Source: Paratrimastix pyriformis (taxonomy: Eukaryota > Preaxostyla > Paratrimastigidae). Taken from it: 28,501 bases of DNA. Below are positions 15,445 through 26,124 of this stretch, in pieces. The notes beneath the pieces are model-generated. The model did no database searches. It saw nothing but the letters and a program-made list of their open reading frames with translations, and had not been told where the DNA came from. Where the stretch lies: contig JAPMOS010000039.1 of NCBI GenBank assembly GCA_027972325.1, positions 265,001-293,501 on the forward strand, read 5' to 3'. Numbering within the stretch: position 1 is the stretch's first letter; every line of letters starts with the position of its first letter. The translations under genes and the position numbers were made by a program.

Positions 15445-15831
15445 CCACTCTCCTCAAATGTCGGGATAGGTTCGAGCCCCCCGAGGCACCTCCGTCACGT
15501 CCGGAAAAAGTCTTCGAGCAGTCACCCCGTTCTCGTGCCCACGAGAGAGTGAGTGGAGGACCCGACACCTGTTCTCCGGCAGCTGTCCATCGTTACGGTG
15601 GGTGGGTGGGTGGGGGCGATAAACACTTCGATGAGATTTGGTTCCTGCTGGACACCTCTAAAGGACTGGAAACTGGTGGCTCCATCCAACTCAATGCTGA
15701 ACCACCCCACCCCCCCTCCCTCCCCCTTCTCCCTCCCCCCCCCCCCGTCTCTCGTTGTGCGCGTTCTTGTCATGTACAACTTGCCACAGAGTAGGGGGGA
15801 GGAGGAGGAGGGGGGGGCGTCTCGCGACATC
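15445..15831. other. Intergenic region upstream of the TUTase-like gene
   Basis: 387 bp lie between the TUTase start (ATG at 15444, with an in-frame TGA shortly upstream) and the stop of the minus-strand F-box-like gene at 15832, in tandem on the same strand. The + strand has CCCACCCC and C-run stretches (15708-15746) and GGTGGGT repeats (15597-15612). A frame carrying FSIELDGATSFQSFRG (about 15700-15650, minus) looks faintly protein-like but has no supported gene model. Confidence 0.5.
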
Positions 15832-18156
15832 TTACATTGCCCTCTCGAGCCCCGGCATCGCCCGAAGCCAGTCCTTCAGCATCGACAGTCCCACTGTAGC
15901 CCTTACTCCGGCTCCCACACCCCTGATGGCCGCCCAGATGAGGTACGGACAGAGGTCCTTGCCCTCCTCCCCCCCCACAAACTGCACCGCCAAGGGCGCC
16001 TGCATCGGAAATTGGACACGTTCCAGGGCCGGGCAGGCCACGACCAGCCGTCCCAAGGCTGCCCCGTCCACCAAGTGCCCCGTCAACTCGCGCAGCTGGG
16101 GCAGAGCCAGCGTCCACTCGGCCACAGGGTGTTCCAAACTGGTCGCAAACTCAAGCGACGTCAAACTGGTCAGCCGCGCCAGGACATCCGAGAGCAGCAT
16201 CCCCGAGGCGAAGTCGAGTCGCCGAAGGCCCGGGCCGTAGGACATGATCAGATCCAACAGGGCCGGGCTGGGGGGCAGCCCCAGGGCCATCGAACACAGC
16301 GGGGTTTCCGGGGGCAGTGCCACACGCCGGGCGGGACAGCAGCCGCCCAGACGCAGCTCCGTCAGCTGTGCGCAGGCGGTCATATCGATCTCTGCCGCCT
16401 CGTCAGGTCGCTGGGGTCGGTGGCTGTTGGTAATTGCCACCTGGGTGATGCGGCAATCACCCCGGTGGGTACCCCGCAGGCAGAGCCGCATGAAGGCCGT
16501 CCCGATTTCGAGGGTCTTCATGCTGGGCGTCAGACGGAGTGTCAGATCATCATAGAACGACGCGACACCCATGTGGGGCGCTTGTAGAGTGACTCCGCGA
16601 AGGGAGGTCAGATGGGGGGCCAGCGAGCCGTCACAGAGGGCCTGCAGGGTGGCGGCCTGAGTCAGCATGACCCCGGAGAGCTCCTGCAGCCCCGGGCAGC
16701 ACTCGGCCAGGCCGGCCAGCCAGGCCGGCTCGAAGTTGGTCGGACTGGGCAGACAGCGGAGCGTGCGCAGGGCAGCGAGAGGCCGGACGGTCCGGAGGAG
16801 CAGCTCGGGGGGAAGGTTGGTGAGGCTCTGCAGGCAGGGACAGTCCAGGACCATGGACCCACGAAGCGCAGCTGACCCCAGGGTGAGATCCTCCAGGACG
16901 GGGCATTCAACCCGCAGAACGCGGCACTGCAGGGTGGCCTGGCGGAGTCTGGGCGCACGCAGGTTTGTGAAGTTGGCCTCGGCAGGGCCGCCTCCGATGC
17001 CAGTCTGGAGGCTGAGTCGGACCAGGCGCCCAAGGAGCGGCTCCAGGGCAGTCTCGACAAAGGATCGGTCGGGTCCAGCCAGGGTCAAGTCAACCAGAGC
17101 CGGCAGCCGCCGGGTGACGACCTCGAACACGTCGCCCGAGAGCAGGATCGAGGGCAGGTCGCGCAGAACGAGCCGCCGCAGTGTGGACGCGTTGGCGAGG
17201 AGCAGGGCGCACAGGGACGCAGTGTTGGTCATCGCCAGGGTCTTGCAGGACAGCTCCAGAGACTCGAGGCACCCGAAGTGGCATTTTGTGATACTGCCGA
17301 GCGTGCCGGCCGAACAGCGCAGGATGGAGAGGTGCCGAAGGGTGGCCGCCGCAGGCAGGACAAGCAGGGCGTGAAAATCTGCGGTCCCGTAGCGTGCCGG
17401 GTGCAGCACCAGGGACTCGAGTCGGGGCTGGTCAGCCAGGAACCGGGTGAATACCCCCGGGTTGGTGTCCGAGAGCTCCAGGTGCCGGAGGGGATGCGCG
17501 CGGGGTGCGAGCGAGTAGATCTGCCCCCGGAGGAGCAGACGGAGCGATTCAAGTGGCGCCGGAAGAGCGTCAATGGTGTCCAGAAGGGGTTGTGAATACA
17601 GGGCCGGGGTAAGGGTCCCAACGTGGAGGGAATCCAGATGGGGAAGGAGACGCAGGAGGTGACAGAGGGCGGCCTCGCTCAGGCCTTCGCCGCTCGGAAC
17701 TTCGACGATGCGGAGTGTTTCGGCATGCTGTTGAGTGATCGCACGAATCCAAGAATCGTAGAGTGTCATCAGACGCCCGCAATGACAGATCGGTGGGAAA
17801 CGGAGCTCTGGTTGATCATATGATTGAAGTGACCAACAAAGATGAACGAACCGACCTTCAAGTGCGGTCGTAGTTTGAGAAAGAGCCACAAGGGACTCTG
17901 TGGGGCAATGTGGGGCGTCTTCCGGAAACGCCAGTGTTCGAATGGATCCTTGGACCAGATTGCGAATAGGGTGATTGAGCGAGAGAAAGAAGCAGTAGAG
18001 CTCCGGAGTGCGCGTAAGAATATCCATAATGAGATCGTCCGAGAGAAACTGCGACCCAACTGCTGTTGATGAAACACAGCATTCCTGCTCTATCTCGAGG
18101 GCTGCACTGCCGGAGAGGAAGGGCAGTGTCTCACTGCCGTTGTCCGGATCGTACAT
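15832..18156 (-). CDS. F-box-like protein with leucine-rich-type repeats (single exon)
   Basis: One uninterrupted frame of 775 codons (774 aa), TAA at 15832-15834. I chose the ATG at 18156 (MYDPDNGSE); the frame stays open 25 codons further upstream but only from a GTG. Residues 36-76 (QFLSDDLIMDILTRTPELYC and following) fit a degenerate F-box: an L/P-D-D-L-I-x-x-I-L core followed by a hydrophobic helix. The rest is a long series of irregular Leu-rich segments of about 25 residues, such as LRHLELSDTNPGVF, LESLVLHPARY and LRRLVLRDLPSILL, in the manner of F-box/LRR proteins. F-box proteins usually link a substrate to the SCF (Skp1-cullin) ubiquitin ligase; here that is inference from layout. 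It lacks introns, unlike most neighbours. It is divergently oriented to a second F-box/LRR gene at 18989, with the tRNA between them. Confidence 0.8.
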   Translation of the reverse strand: MYDPDNGSETLPFLSGSAALEIEQECCVSSTAVGSQFLSDDLIMDILTRTPELYCFFLSLNHPIRNLVQGSIRTLAFPEDAPHCPTESLVALSQTTTALEGRFVHLCWSLQSYDQPELRFPPICHCGRLMTLYDSWIRAITQQHAETLRIVEVPSGEGLSEAALCHLLRLLPHLDSLHVGTLTPALYSQPLLDTIDALPAPLESLRLLLRGQIYSLAPRAHPLRHLELSDTNPGVFTRFLADQPRLESLVLHPARYGTADFHALLVLPAAATLRHLSILRCSAGTLGSITKCHFGCLESLELSCKTLAMTNTASLCALLLANASTLRRLVLRDLPSILLSGDVFEVVTRRLPALVDLTLAGPDRSFVETALEPLLGRLVRLSLQTGIGGGPAEANFTNLRAPRLRQATLQCRVLRVECPVLEDLTLGSAALRGSMVLDCPCLQSLTNLPPELLLRTVRPLAALRTLRCLPSPTNFEPAWLAGLAECCPGLQELSGVMLTQAATLQALCDGSLAPHLTSLRGVTLQAPHMGVASFYDDLTLRLTPSMKTLEIGTAFMRLCLRGTHRGDCRITQVAITNSHRPQRPDEAAEIDMTACAQLTELRLGGCCPARRVALPPETPLCSMALGLPPSPALLDLIMSYGPGLRRLDFASGMLLSDVLARLTSLTSLEFATSLEHPVAEWTLALPQLRELTGHLVDGAALGRLVVACPALERVQFPMQAPLAVQFVGGEEGKDLCPYLIWAAIRGVGAGVRATVGLSMLKDWLRAMPGLERAM

Positions 18157-18248
18157 CAACGATCGAAGGCGGCCAAAAGGGGTGAGGCAGACGAGCTGCA
18201 CACACCGCTGACCGGCTTGAGTGTTTGTCACCTTACTCTCTTTTCATC

Positions 18249-18320
18249 GGTCCTATAGTCTAATGGTTAGGACATTGGACTCTGAATCCAAGAATCCTGG
18301 TTCGAGTCCAGGTAGGACCA
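18249..18320 (+). tRNA. tRNA-Gln (anticodon CTG)
   Basis: The acceptor stem GGTCCTA (18249-18255) pairs perfectly with TAGGACC (18313-18319), with discriminator A at 18320. The D arm is GTC TAATGGTTAG GAC; the anticodon stem TTGGA/TCCAA encloses loop CTCTGAA (anticodon CTG, Gln). The T arm CCTGG-TTCGAGT-CCAGG is perfect and contains the B box GGTTCGAGTCC. No intron. The A box is TAGTCTAATGG. It would decode CAG codons, of which the TUTase poly-Q region has many. Confidence 0.97.
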
Positions 18321-18325
18321 TTAAC

Positions 18326-18330
18326 TTTTT
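18326..18330 (+). terminator. RNA polymerase III terminator of tRNA-Gln
   Basis: TTTTT begins 6 bp after the discriminator base, followed by AGTATTTT. This is the usual oligo-T terminator for a tRNA gene. Confidence 0.85.
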
Positions 18331-18988
18331 AGTATTTTCCCAGTCTCACCCCCTGTGAAACACGCTCATCGACGGCCATCGCAGCGGCGTTGGCCCGCTG
18401 GAGCACTGCCATGGAGATGGGATGGGCCCGTGAGGCGACCCCCTTAATGTACCTAAGGATTGAAAAAACCCATGTTTGAGCCTCCCACCGTATTGAAGCC
18501 CCAATCCAATTAGCGTAGTATGACGAGGCTGAGTCCCCGGGGCTACACAGTGGTATCTTGGGTTCCCTCCAGGGGGGGCCGGGGGGATGGTGGCACCACG
18601 CAGAAGCATCGGGGGGTCAAGGGGCTAGGTGGCCCCTTGGGTGAGGTCCGTCACCAGATGGGGATTTGTAGCCGTCGGGTCGACTGGGGCAGGGGGACCG
18701 TGGGGAGGAGGTGTGGTGTGCCGAACGCAAGGCGAGTTGGGTCTGCCACTAGGCAGGGTGTCGCGTTTCCAGATGATCCATCATGAGACCAACCTGATCG
18801 ACCATCGATGTCTTGTGTGGTCGCGGGTCGGGCTCGATCACTGCGGATCAATTTCACCTTATGTCTGTTCGAGAAGACCACGAGGACGTCCAATTTCCTT
18901 CCCCTTCGATCTTGATGTTTTTCTCTCTCTCCGGCGTTTGCTTCTATTCCCCGGGCCAACACGTTATCATCATCTCGGTGTTCGGGCA
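18331..18988. other. Intergenic region between tRNA-Gln and the plus-strand F-box gene
   Basis: About 650 bp without a supported gene. Open frames here are short or start upstream of the F-box ATG without support. The segment includes a G-rich portion (18520-18720) and a lower-GC part (18880-18985) directly before the F-box gene, which should contain its promoter. A 5' UTR intron is possible (GTCTGCC at about 18739, TTTCCAG at 18767-18773) but unproven. Confidence 0.5.
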
Positions 18989-21900
18989 ATGACAGATCTT
19001 CCGGTGGAGATCTGGGTTTGCATCGCCAATGCTGCACCTTTGGAGGTATATTGCGCGATTTCTGGGGTTAATCGCGGATTAAGGAACCTAATGACGAAGA
19101 TTCATCGCCTTCACTTTCCTCGAACACGACCCCTGCTTCCTCCACTCGCGTCAATCCTCCGACGTTGCGCGAGTGGACTCAACTATCTTTCTTTTGATCC
19201 TTCATACACTCCTGCTGATCTCGCCGAAATCACGCGAATTCCGTTTCCTCAGTTGCACACTCTGATTCTTCCGCGGTTGCCTGGCGGCTTTCTTGAGCAA
19301 TGCCCTAATTTAACTGTCTTGTCCCTCGAGAGACTGCCGACCGCATCAACCCTTGAATTTACCCGTTCTCTGGCGGCACTGACCAGGCGCTTGCAATGTT
19401 TGAGAGCGCCCCTCTCGACCGTCGCCTGCTTTGACCTTGCCACCCACGAGCGGGCGCAACATTCCCTGGTCATTCACGAGATCGGGGCTGGCGAAGAGGA
19501 GTCAATCATCTCTGCCGCCCAGGGGTTATTCCGCCACGATCTGGTGCGGTCCCTGTCTTTGGAGTGCCATCGCGCCGACCTGCCCTTCCTCATGTCCTGC
19601 TGGCCCAACCTGCGGGATCTCAAGCTGAAGATCAGCAGCCCCGAAGAATTCGATCTGCAATCTGCTCAAATCCTGCACCTGTGCCCGCACCTCAGCCGTG
19701 TTCATCTCGAAGCCCCCGCCGCCACCCCCGCGGCCCTCTGCGCCACTGATGGGTCGGGTCTACAGCTCGAGTCATACCAGGGCGATCTTCTCGTGTCGGA
19801 GCCATACCCTCCGCTTCCGACCGGCCTGAGGACGTGCCACCTCAATCTGTTGACGGATCTGAGCCAGATGACCCTGGCGATGCCCACAGTCGAGGAACTA
19901 CGGGTGACCGTCCCCGAGTCTCTTGTCAGGCTCGCCCTGCAATGCCCCGCGCTGCACTCTTTCCACGCGACGCTCCAGGGACCGCCCGACCAGTTTGAAT
20001 GTGCCAGTGGCCCCGTCCCGCTCTGTCAACTCACACTGGAACACCAGGGTGATGACACGTTCACCGATGAGGGTCCGTTCATCTGCGCTTGGTTCTTCTC
20101 CTTCTCACCCTGTTCCAGCGATCGACGTACGCAACCTCGGCGGCATGTGGGCTCTGGTGGAGGCCTCGACGCGGCCGTTGGCACTCGAACTCTCCTTTGA
20201 TGGGTGTTCCCTTCAGACGGACATGCTTTCGCGTCTTCCGCAGCACGTCACTCGCCTCGACCTCCACGCACCCAACATATCGGGCGATCTGCGACTCCCA
20301 GCATCCGTCACGGAGCTCACCATTTCAACAGGGATGTTCGGGGGTCTCGACGCGCCGGGTCTTCTTGACCTGGACATCGACGGGTTCAACTTCTCGGATA
20401 TTCCTCTGCCCTTGGATGCGCCCCATCTCGAACGGCTCTCGGTGTCGCGGTCCTTCCCCGCGTTCGTCTTCCCCGGCACTGCCCCTCCTCCGATCGACAG
20501 CATCCAAGGGTGGAACCTGGGAAATGACACCTCGGCCATCCAGTCACTCATCGAGTTCGTCGGTATATGTCAACACTCTCTGAAGCGGCTTCTTGTGGAC
20601 AACATTGAGTGCCCCTCCCAGCCCGTCCTCCACCTTGCCGCTCCGCAGCTGACCGCTCTCCGGTTCGCCGGCCCCGTCCAGTTGGAGTGCGCCTGCCCGT
20701 TTCTGGACCAGCTCGGAGCCAGCGCTCCCACAATGTGGCCACTGCCCCGCAAGACACCCGAAGAGGAGGCCAGGACTGCACCGCGGCTCATCAAAGCCCC
20801 TCCGCCTCCCGCCCACCACCACGTGACGGTCCTGCAGGTTCGCACCCGGCAATCGGATCCCATCGCCCAGGTCTGGTCATTGTTCATGCGTTTGCCCTTG
20901 TGTTGCATTCCCGCCTTCTTCGTCTCGGAGATGATTGGATGATGATGTGATTGGATGATGATTGGATGATGATTGGATGATGATTTGGATGATGATTTGG
21001 ATGATGATTGGATGATGATTGGATGATGATGAAGAACATCTTGCAGCTTTTGCGTTCATTTGCTCTTTTCTCACACTGTGGCGCAGAGCCCCTCGGTCAC
21101 ATTCTGTGACATCGTCGACCCGACCCCAGCCGCCCTGCTCGGTCTGTGGGTCTTTCTCCTTTTTGCCGTGTTCTCATACACACCATGGCTGTGTTCGCGC
21201 ACGCAGAGAGCCTTCGGACGTCCCGGCCCGATGTCGTGCTGTTTGACTGCCCCGCCATCCGCGATGCGCTGTTGATGCCCAGCGACCAGCCGCCCCGCCT
21301 GCAGCCCATGTACGCCCAGGACCTCGGCTGGGTCCTGGCAGAGACGGGCGCCCCCGTGCGGGTCGTCCTGTCCGTGCCTGAGTTGGAGGTGCCCATTGAT
21401 CCATTCCTGGATCGGCTCTTCGAGGTCACAAAGAGCCGCGGGATGCTTGTTGTCGGCCAGCTGCCCCAAGATGCTCTCCCCCTGTATTTGCGATCCCTGG
21501 TCGAACTCGGGGTCGACTCGGCCGCGGGGGCTCTGGCCGATGCCCACATTCTCGATCGTGGGCACTTTGTCTTCGAGGGTCACCCACTCCAGGCACCTTT
21601 CGCCCCACCAACCGCCACCCAGCTTGCCACCGAGCTGCAGATCCACTTCGGGGAGGTTCCTCTGGGCGGCCTGGCATCTGCCCTGGAAGAGCAAAGCCCG
21701 CAGTTCACATGTCGGTGCACCGACGGGCCCCCCCAGTTCCGCCTCTTCTGGGCCTGCGTCGCATGCACAAAAGATTGCCCCGAGCATGACCCCATCGACA
21801 GTGCCCTGGTTCTTCCACCAGCAGCCACTCGGCTGCTCTGTCTGCCTCGCGTCCGCGCCAATGCCGCGCTTTTTACTGGTGCGATTGACCCGCACCACGG

Positions 21901-22420
21901 CGTTCCGGCCTTCTGCGCACACTGCCTGAATATTCGCACGGTGGACAGCCATTTTGCCCTGCCCGTGACCGAGTGTATCGGCTGCCATACACGTGGGCTG
22001 CTTCTGTCGAGCCACATCATCGCGGGCCTGCCGCAGTTCGGCAGGCGGCATCTTCCGCCGCCGCCACCACCGCCGTCACAGTCGCCGTCGCCACTGCTAA
22101 CTCCGCAGTCACAGTCAGCCACAGCCACGGCCACACCCGCAACAACAGCACCAGCACCAGCACCAGCAACGGCCATAGCAGCAGCAGCATCAGCACCGGC
22201 AGCAGCACCAGAAGTGCCTCTCCCCGTGCTGCGTTGTCCCCGCTCAGGCTCTGTGCTGCGGGTCCTTCTGGCCATGGTCAATCCTAGCCGCGACTCGGGG
22301 GACACCGAACAACCCCTGGACGACGAGATCGTCAAGGACATCGCAAAGCACGCGGAGAGATTGAGGGGCCCGGAGATGGCCAAACATGTCTGTGGAGGGC
22401 TCCGAGTTTGGGTGTTTTGA
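18989..22420 (+). CDS. F-box / leucine-rich protein with Cys-rich C-terminal domain
   Basis: Proposed exons are 18989-20072, 20119-20870, 21087-21141 and 21207-22420 (TGA), giving 1034 aa in frame. The introns start GTCCGT (46 bp), GTCTGG and GTCTGT. Residues 2-45 (TDLPVEIWVCIANAAPLEVY and following) are a typical F-box: L-P-x-E-I-W, hydrophobic helix, then VNRGLRNL. Irregular Leu-rich repeats follow to about residue 560, ending in a Pro-rich linker. The last exon encodes an alpha/beta-like segment beginning LRTSRPDVVLFDCP, then a Cys-rich part: TCRCTDG, CVACTKDCPEHD, and C-x2-C-x16-C-x2-C (FCAHC ... CIGC), then a Pro/Ala/Thr/Ser low-complexity tail. F-box proteins recruit substrates to SCF ligases. 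The Cys pattern looks like a divergent MYND-like zinc site, a tentative reading. The end of exon 2 could instead be 20837. Confidence 0.78.
20933..21031 (+). repeat. TGGATGATGATT repeat, intron 2 of the plus-strand F-box gene
   Basis: About eight copies of a 12-13 bp unit GATTGGATGATG with one-base length variants. It lies between the donor at 20871 (GTCTGG) and the acceptor at 21086 (GGCGCAG). Confidence 0.88.
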
Positions 22421-22935
<515 letters not shown>

Positions 22936-24180
22936 GTGTTCTGCGCACGTTTCGGCCCGACCTGGTCATCCATCTGGGTCACGGCCAATACTCGAACATC
23001 AGCATCCGCGGGGCGGAGAGCCTGATGGCGAAATTGGATTGGATTGGCCCCGATCAGCTCCTCAGCTGCTTCACCGGCGCGTCTCATTCGCGACTCTGCC
23101 TCAACCCTGGTGATTATGGAGTGTCTTCCAATGACCGACTTGTCTGTTTTGAAGTTTTTCATCCACATGAGAGATTCAATGAATTCACGGTCGTGGACTT
23201 CACAGGGCTCTGCCTCCACTGTCGGAGGGCCCATCGGGACAGGGGGGATGTCTGGAGCAGCGCCACGCCCACCCACGTCCCCACCACCCCCACCGGCACC
23301 GGCCGGCCCAAAGGAGGAAGGCCCCGAACCTGTCGATGCCTGCCCGCCTGATGCCGTCATCCCCCGGGCGCTGATGCTGCTGTGCTGCCGGACCCTCTGG
23401 CTCGGAGAGTATCTGCAGCGCCTCCTGCGCACGCCGGGCTGGGCTGGGCCGGCTTCCGCCGAGGGTCGCGGACTTGAGCGGGTGGTCGGGACGGCCGACG
23501 AACTGCTCAGTGTCGAGGCGTGCAAGTTCCTGTCATATCTGCTGGGTTTTGCCCCACACAACCCGCCGGAGGACTTCGATGAGGTCATCCAGCTGTCCTT
23601 TGACGCGGCCCAGGCGGCGCGGGGGGAAAACCGTCACTCGATTCCGTGCGACAGCACGACACCGATGGTGCTCCTCAAACCGCGGCCCATTCACAACCCC
23701 GCGAGTCCCCGCGAGTGCGGGAGCGTCTTCTCACGTGGTCCGACCCTGGCCGAGTCCATCCACGTCCGCCGGGCCCTCGGGGACTCCGCGATTTCAATTC
23801 CGCTGAGGCGCACCTGCGGATGCCTCGAGGGAAACGGGCCCGAGTTTCAACCCGATTTTGAGAGGGTTGGGTGTATGGCCCCGCTCCAGCTAGCCCCCGA
23901 GCCGGACCGGAGACCATCGGAATGGTGCCGAGAATGTTGCAGCCACGTGCCGCCACCGGCCGAGGGGTTTCCGTATCTGCGCCGGTGCCAGCATTGCCGC
24001 CAAGAGGCCTTCCTGATCCCCTGCGATCTTGCCGCGTTCGACCGCCAGCAGGAGGAGGAGAAGAAGAAGAAGGCCAAGGAAGAGGAGGAGGAGAGAAGGA
24101 GGAAGGAGGAGGAGGAGAGGAAATGGCTGGAGGCGGCCAAAAATTGCCGACCGTCGATGGGCCATCTTCCTCCATTTTAA
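22936..24180 (+). CDS. Partial paralogue of the C-terminal half of the F-box gene, with Cys-rich domain and coiled-coil tail
   Basis: Exons 22936-23220 and 23261-24180 are separated by a 40-bp intron (GTCGGA...GAGCAG, phase 1). The first exon begins in phase 1 with VLRTFRPDLVIHLGHG, matching the start of the last exon of the upstream F-box gene (SLRTSRPDVVLFDCP), also phase 1. Both end in a TCxC site followed by C-x2-C-x16-C-x2-C (here WCREC ... CQHC). A Lys/Glu-rich coiled coil follows (QQEEEKKKKAKEEEEE). No F-box or LRR part precedes it. It may be a separate tandem copy starting from an ATG at the edge of the (ATG)n array, or a downstream exon set of the F-box gene. Coding may continue beyond the TAA at 24178-24180: an acidic in-frame segment (EAEYLDEAYWEMPPIP) ends at TAA 24480-24482 and could be joined by introns starting GTCGAT (24153) and GTCTGT (24246). 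Confidence 0.6.
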
Positions 24181-24562
24181 CTGAGAGTGTGCGAGGGCGC
24201 ACGCGACAAATTCAAGAAAGAAAGTTCATTTGCGCCATACATTCCGTCTGTGTGTGTGTGAGGGGGGTTCCGACCCTGGGTGATTCCGCGGAGAAGGACG
24301 AGGCCGAGTACCTCGACGAGGCCTACTGGGAGATGCCGCCCATCCCCCAGCCTGCCACCGCCCCCAGGACCACCTTCGGCCTAGCGCCGGCGCAAACCCC
24401 CCGCCATCACATCATCACCACAGCAACCCGTCATCCTGCCCCCACCAGACTCAGCCGATTCATGAACGAGGAAACCGAGTAAGTGCAAGTCATCAGCTAC
24501 GTCCCTGCCCACAGCGGATATATCCGAGGCAGATGAGACACCATTGCGGTGGTGGAGGCAGC
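24181..24562 (+). other. Possible last exon(s) of the paralogue and convergent intergenic region
   Basis: Positions 24294-24482 have the codon character of a real exon (acidic start KDEAEYLDEAYWEMPP, then Pro/Thr-rich, stop TAA). The preceding GTCTGT at 24246 and GCGGAG at 24288-24293 would bound a 48-bp phase-0 intron. The link back to the exon ending near 24152 is less clear. From 24483 to 24562 I see nothing; the minus-strand RING gene ends at 24563. Confidence 0.4.
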
Positions 24563-25147
24563 TTATTGAGGTCGAGTCGGCGCGCAGAGGGTGCCGTACA
24601 TCTCGAACCCGGACAGCGGGAACTGAGAATCCCCACCGGCGTTTGTGCCTGTCGTCAGCACCCGGAGATAGCGGGCCGGGAATGCCTGGGCGGGCGCCAC
24701 GATGAAGGTGGCCATGGCATCGGGGCGGGCAGGGATGGCATTGGGCTCGTTGGTGTGCTCGTCCAGGGTCCGCCAGCTGGCACCGTCCAGTGAGCCCTCC
24801 AGTCGCCACGACTGCAGCCGGTATCTCTCATGATTCGCCAGGTTGTTATGGCGAAGGGTGTATCGTTGGGTGACGAAGAGGCGCGTCGCACCAAGGTCCA
24901 CCTGCCACCACGAGTTGGGAGTTCGGCCGAACCAAGTATTGCACGGCTGGCGCCCCAATGGGTCCGAGTTATTTCCAATCTCAGGCTCCTTTGACCGAGT
25001 GGTGGTGACCCAGCCCGCCTCGGCCGGATTTTGCCAGGGCTGGGTGTGGCCCTGGGTGCCGATGTAGTGGAACAGGCCCTGCTCGTCCATGTCGTGGTCA
25101 TACGTGAAGACGGTGCCTAGAAAACAATCCGAAACAAAAAAGAAGGG

Positions 25148-25226
<79 letters not shown>

Positions 25227-25322
25227 ATCATCATCATCCAATCATCATCATCCAATCATCATCATCAAATCATCATCATCCAATCATCCAAATCGTCATC
25301 GTCATCGTCATCGTCATCATCA

Positions 25323-25364
<42 letters not shown>

Positions 25365-26080
25365 ATCATCATCCAATCATCATCCAATCATCATCATCAT
25401 CATCATCATCCAGTCATCATCATCATCATCATCATCAGCATCATCATCATCATCATCATCCAATCATCATCCAATCATCATCCAATCATCATCATCATCA
25501 TCATCCAATCATCATCATCATCATCAGCATCCAATCATCCAATCATCCAATCATCATCCCAATCGCATCATCATCACATGGTTGTGATGATCGGATGATG
25601 ATTTCAAGAGGTGAAGTCAGACCTGGGGTGCGGGGCCGGGTGCAGCTGACGGGGGCAGACGGTCCGCTCTCTGCCAGCCCCCGCATGGCCACCACCGCCA
25701 ATCGGGCCTCCGCCGCCCCGGGTGGGAATACATACATGCAGCGGCACTCGGGGCCCGTGTAGACGATGGTGGGGCTGGTCTGGTCGGGCACCTCAGCCGT
25801 GACCCGGTAGCGAATTGGGATCGCCGGAAGAGTGCAGGCAGGGGCTTCGACGGGACGCCAGGCGACGGCGATTTGCGGAGAAACGGCATCGGGCGTGGCC
25901 TCCAGACCCTCGGGGGTCGGCGGTGGGGTGACCAACTGTTGGGAAGAAAAACAACGAAATGGGTGAGGAAATAGACACCGAAACATCAGCCCAGGAAAAA
26001 CCCACCAGCGTATCAAAGACAAAAAGCGAAGCGAAAAAAAAAAGCAACAACACCCACCCACCCACCCACCCACAGCAGCA

Positions 26081-26124
<44 letters not shown>

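Noticed and set aside
15522-15830. Minus-strand frame with FSIELDGATSFQSF as a separate small gene
   Set aside because: It overlaps poly-G and GGTGGGT tracts, has no family match and no clear start context; the segment may only be 3' UTR of the F-box-like gene.
18629-18988. N-terminal extension of the F-box protein upstream of the ATG at 18989
   Set aside because: The frame is open but the sequence is not protein-like, and the F-box begins two residues after the ATG at 18989, a normal position.
24533-24793. Plus-strand frame of 86 codons
   Set aside because: Antisense to the F5/8C exon of the RING gene, which has clear domain motifs.
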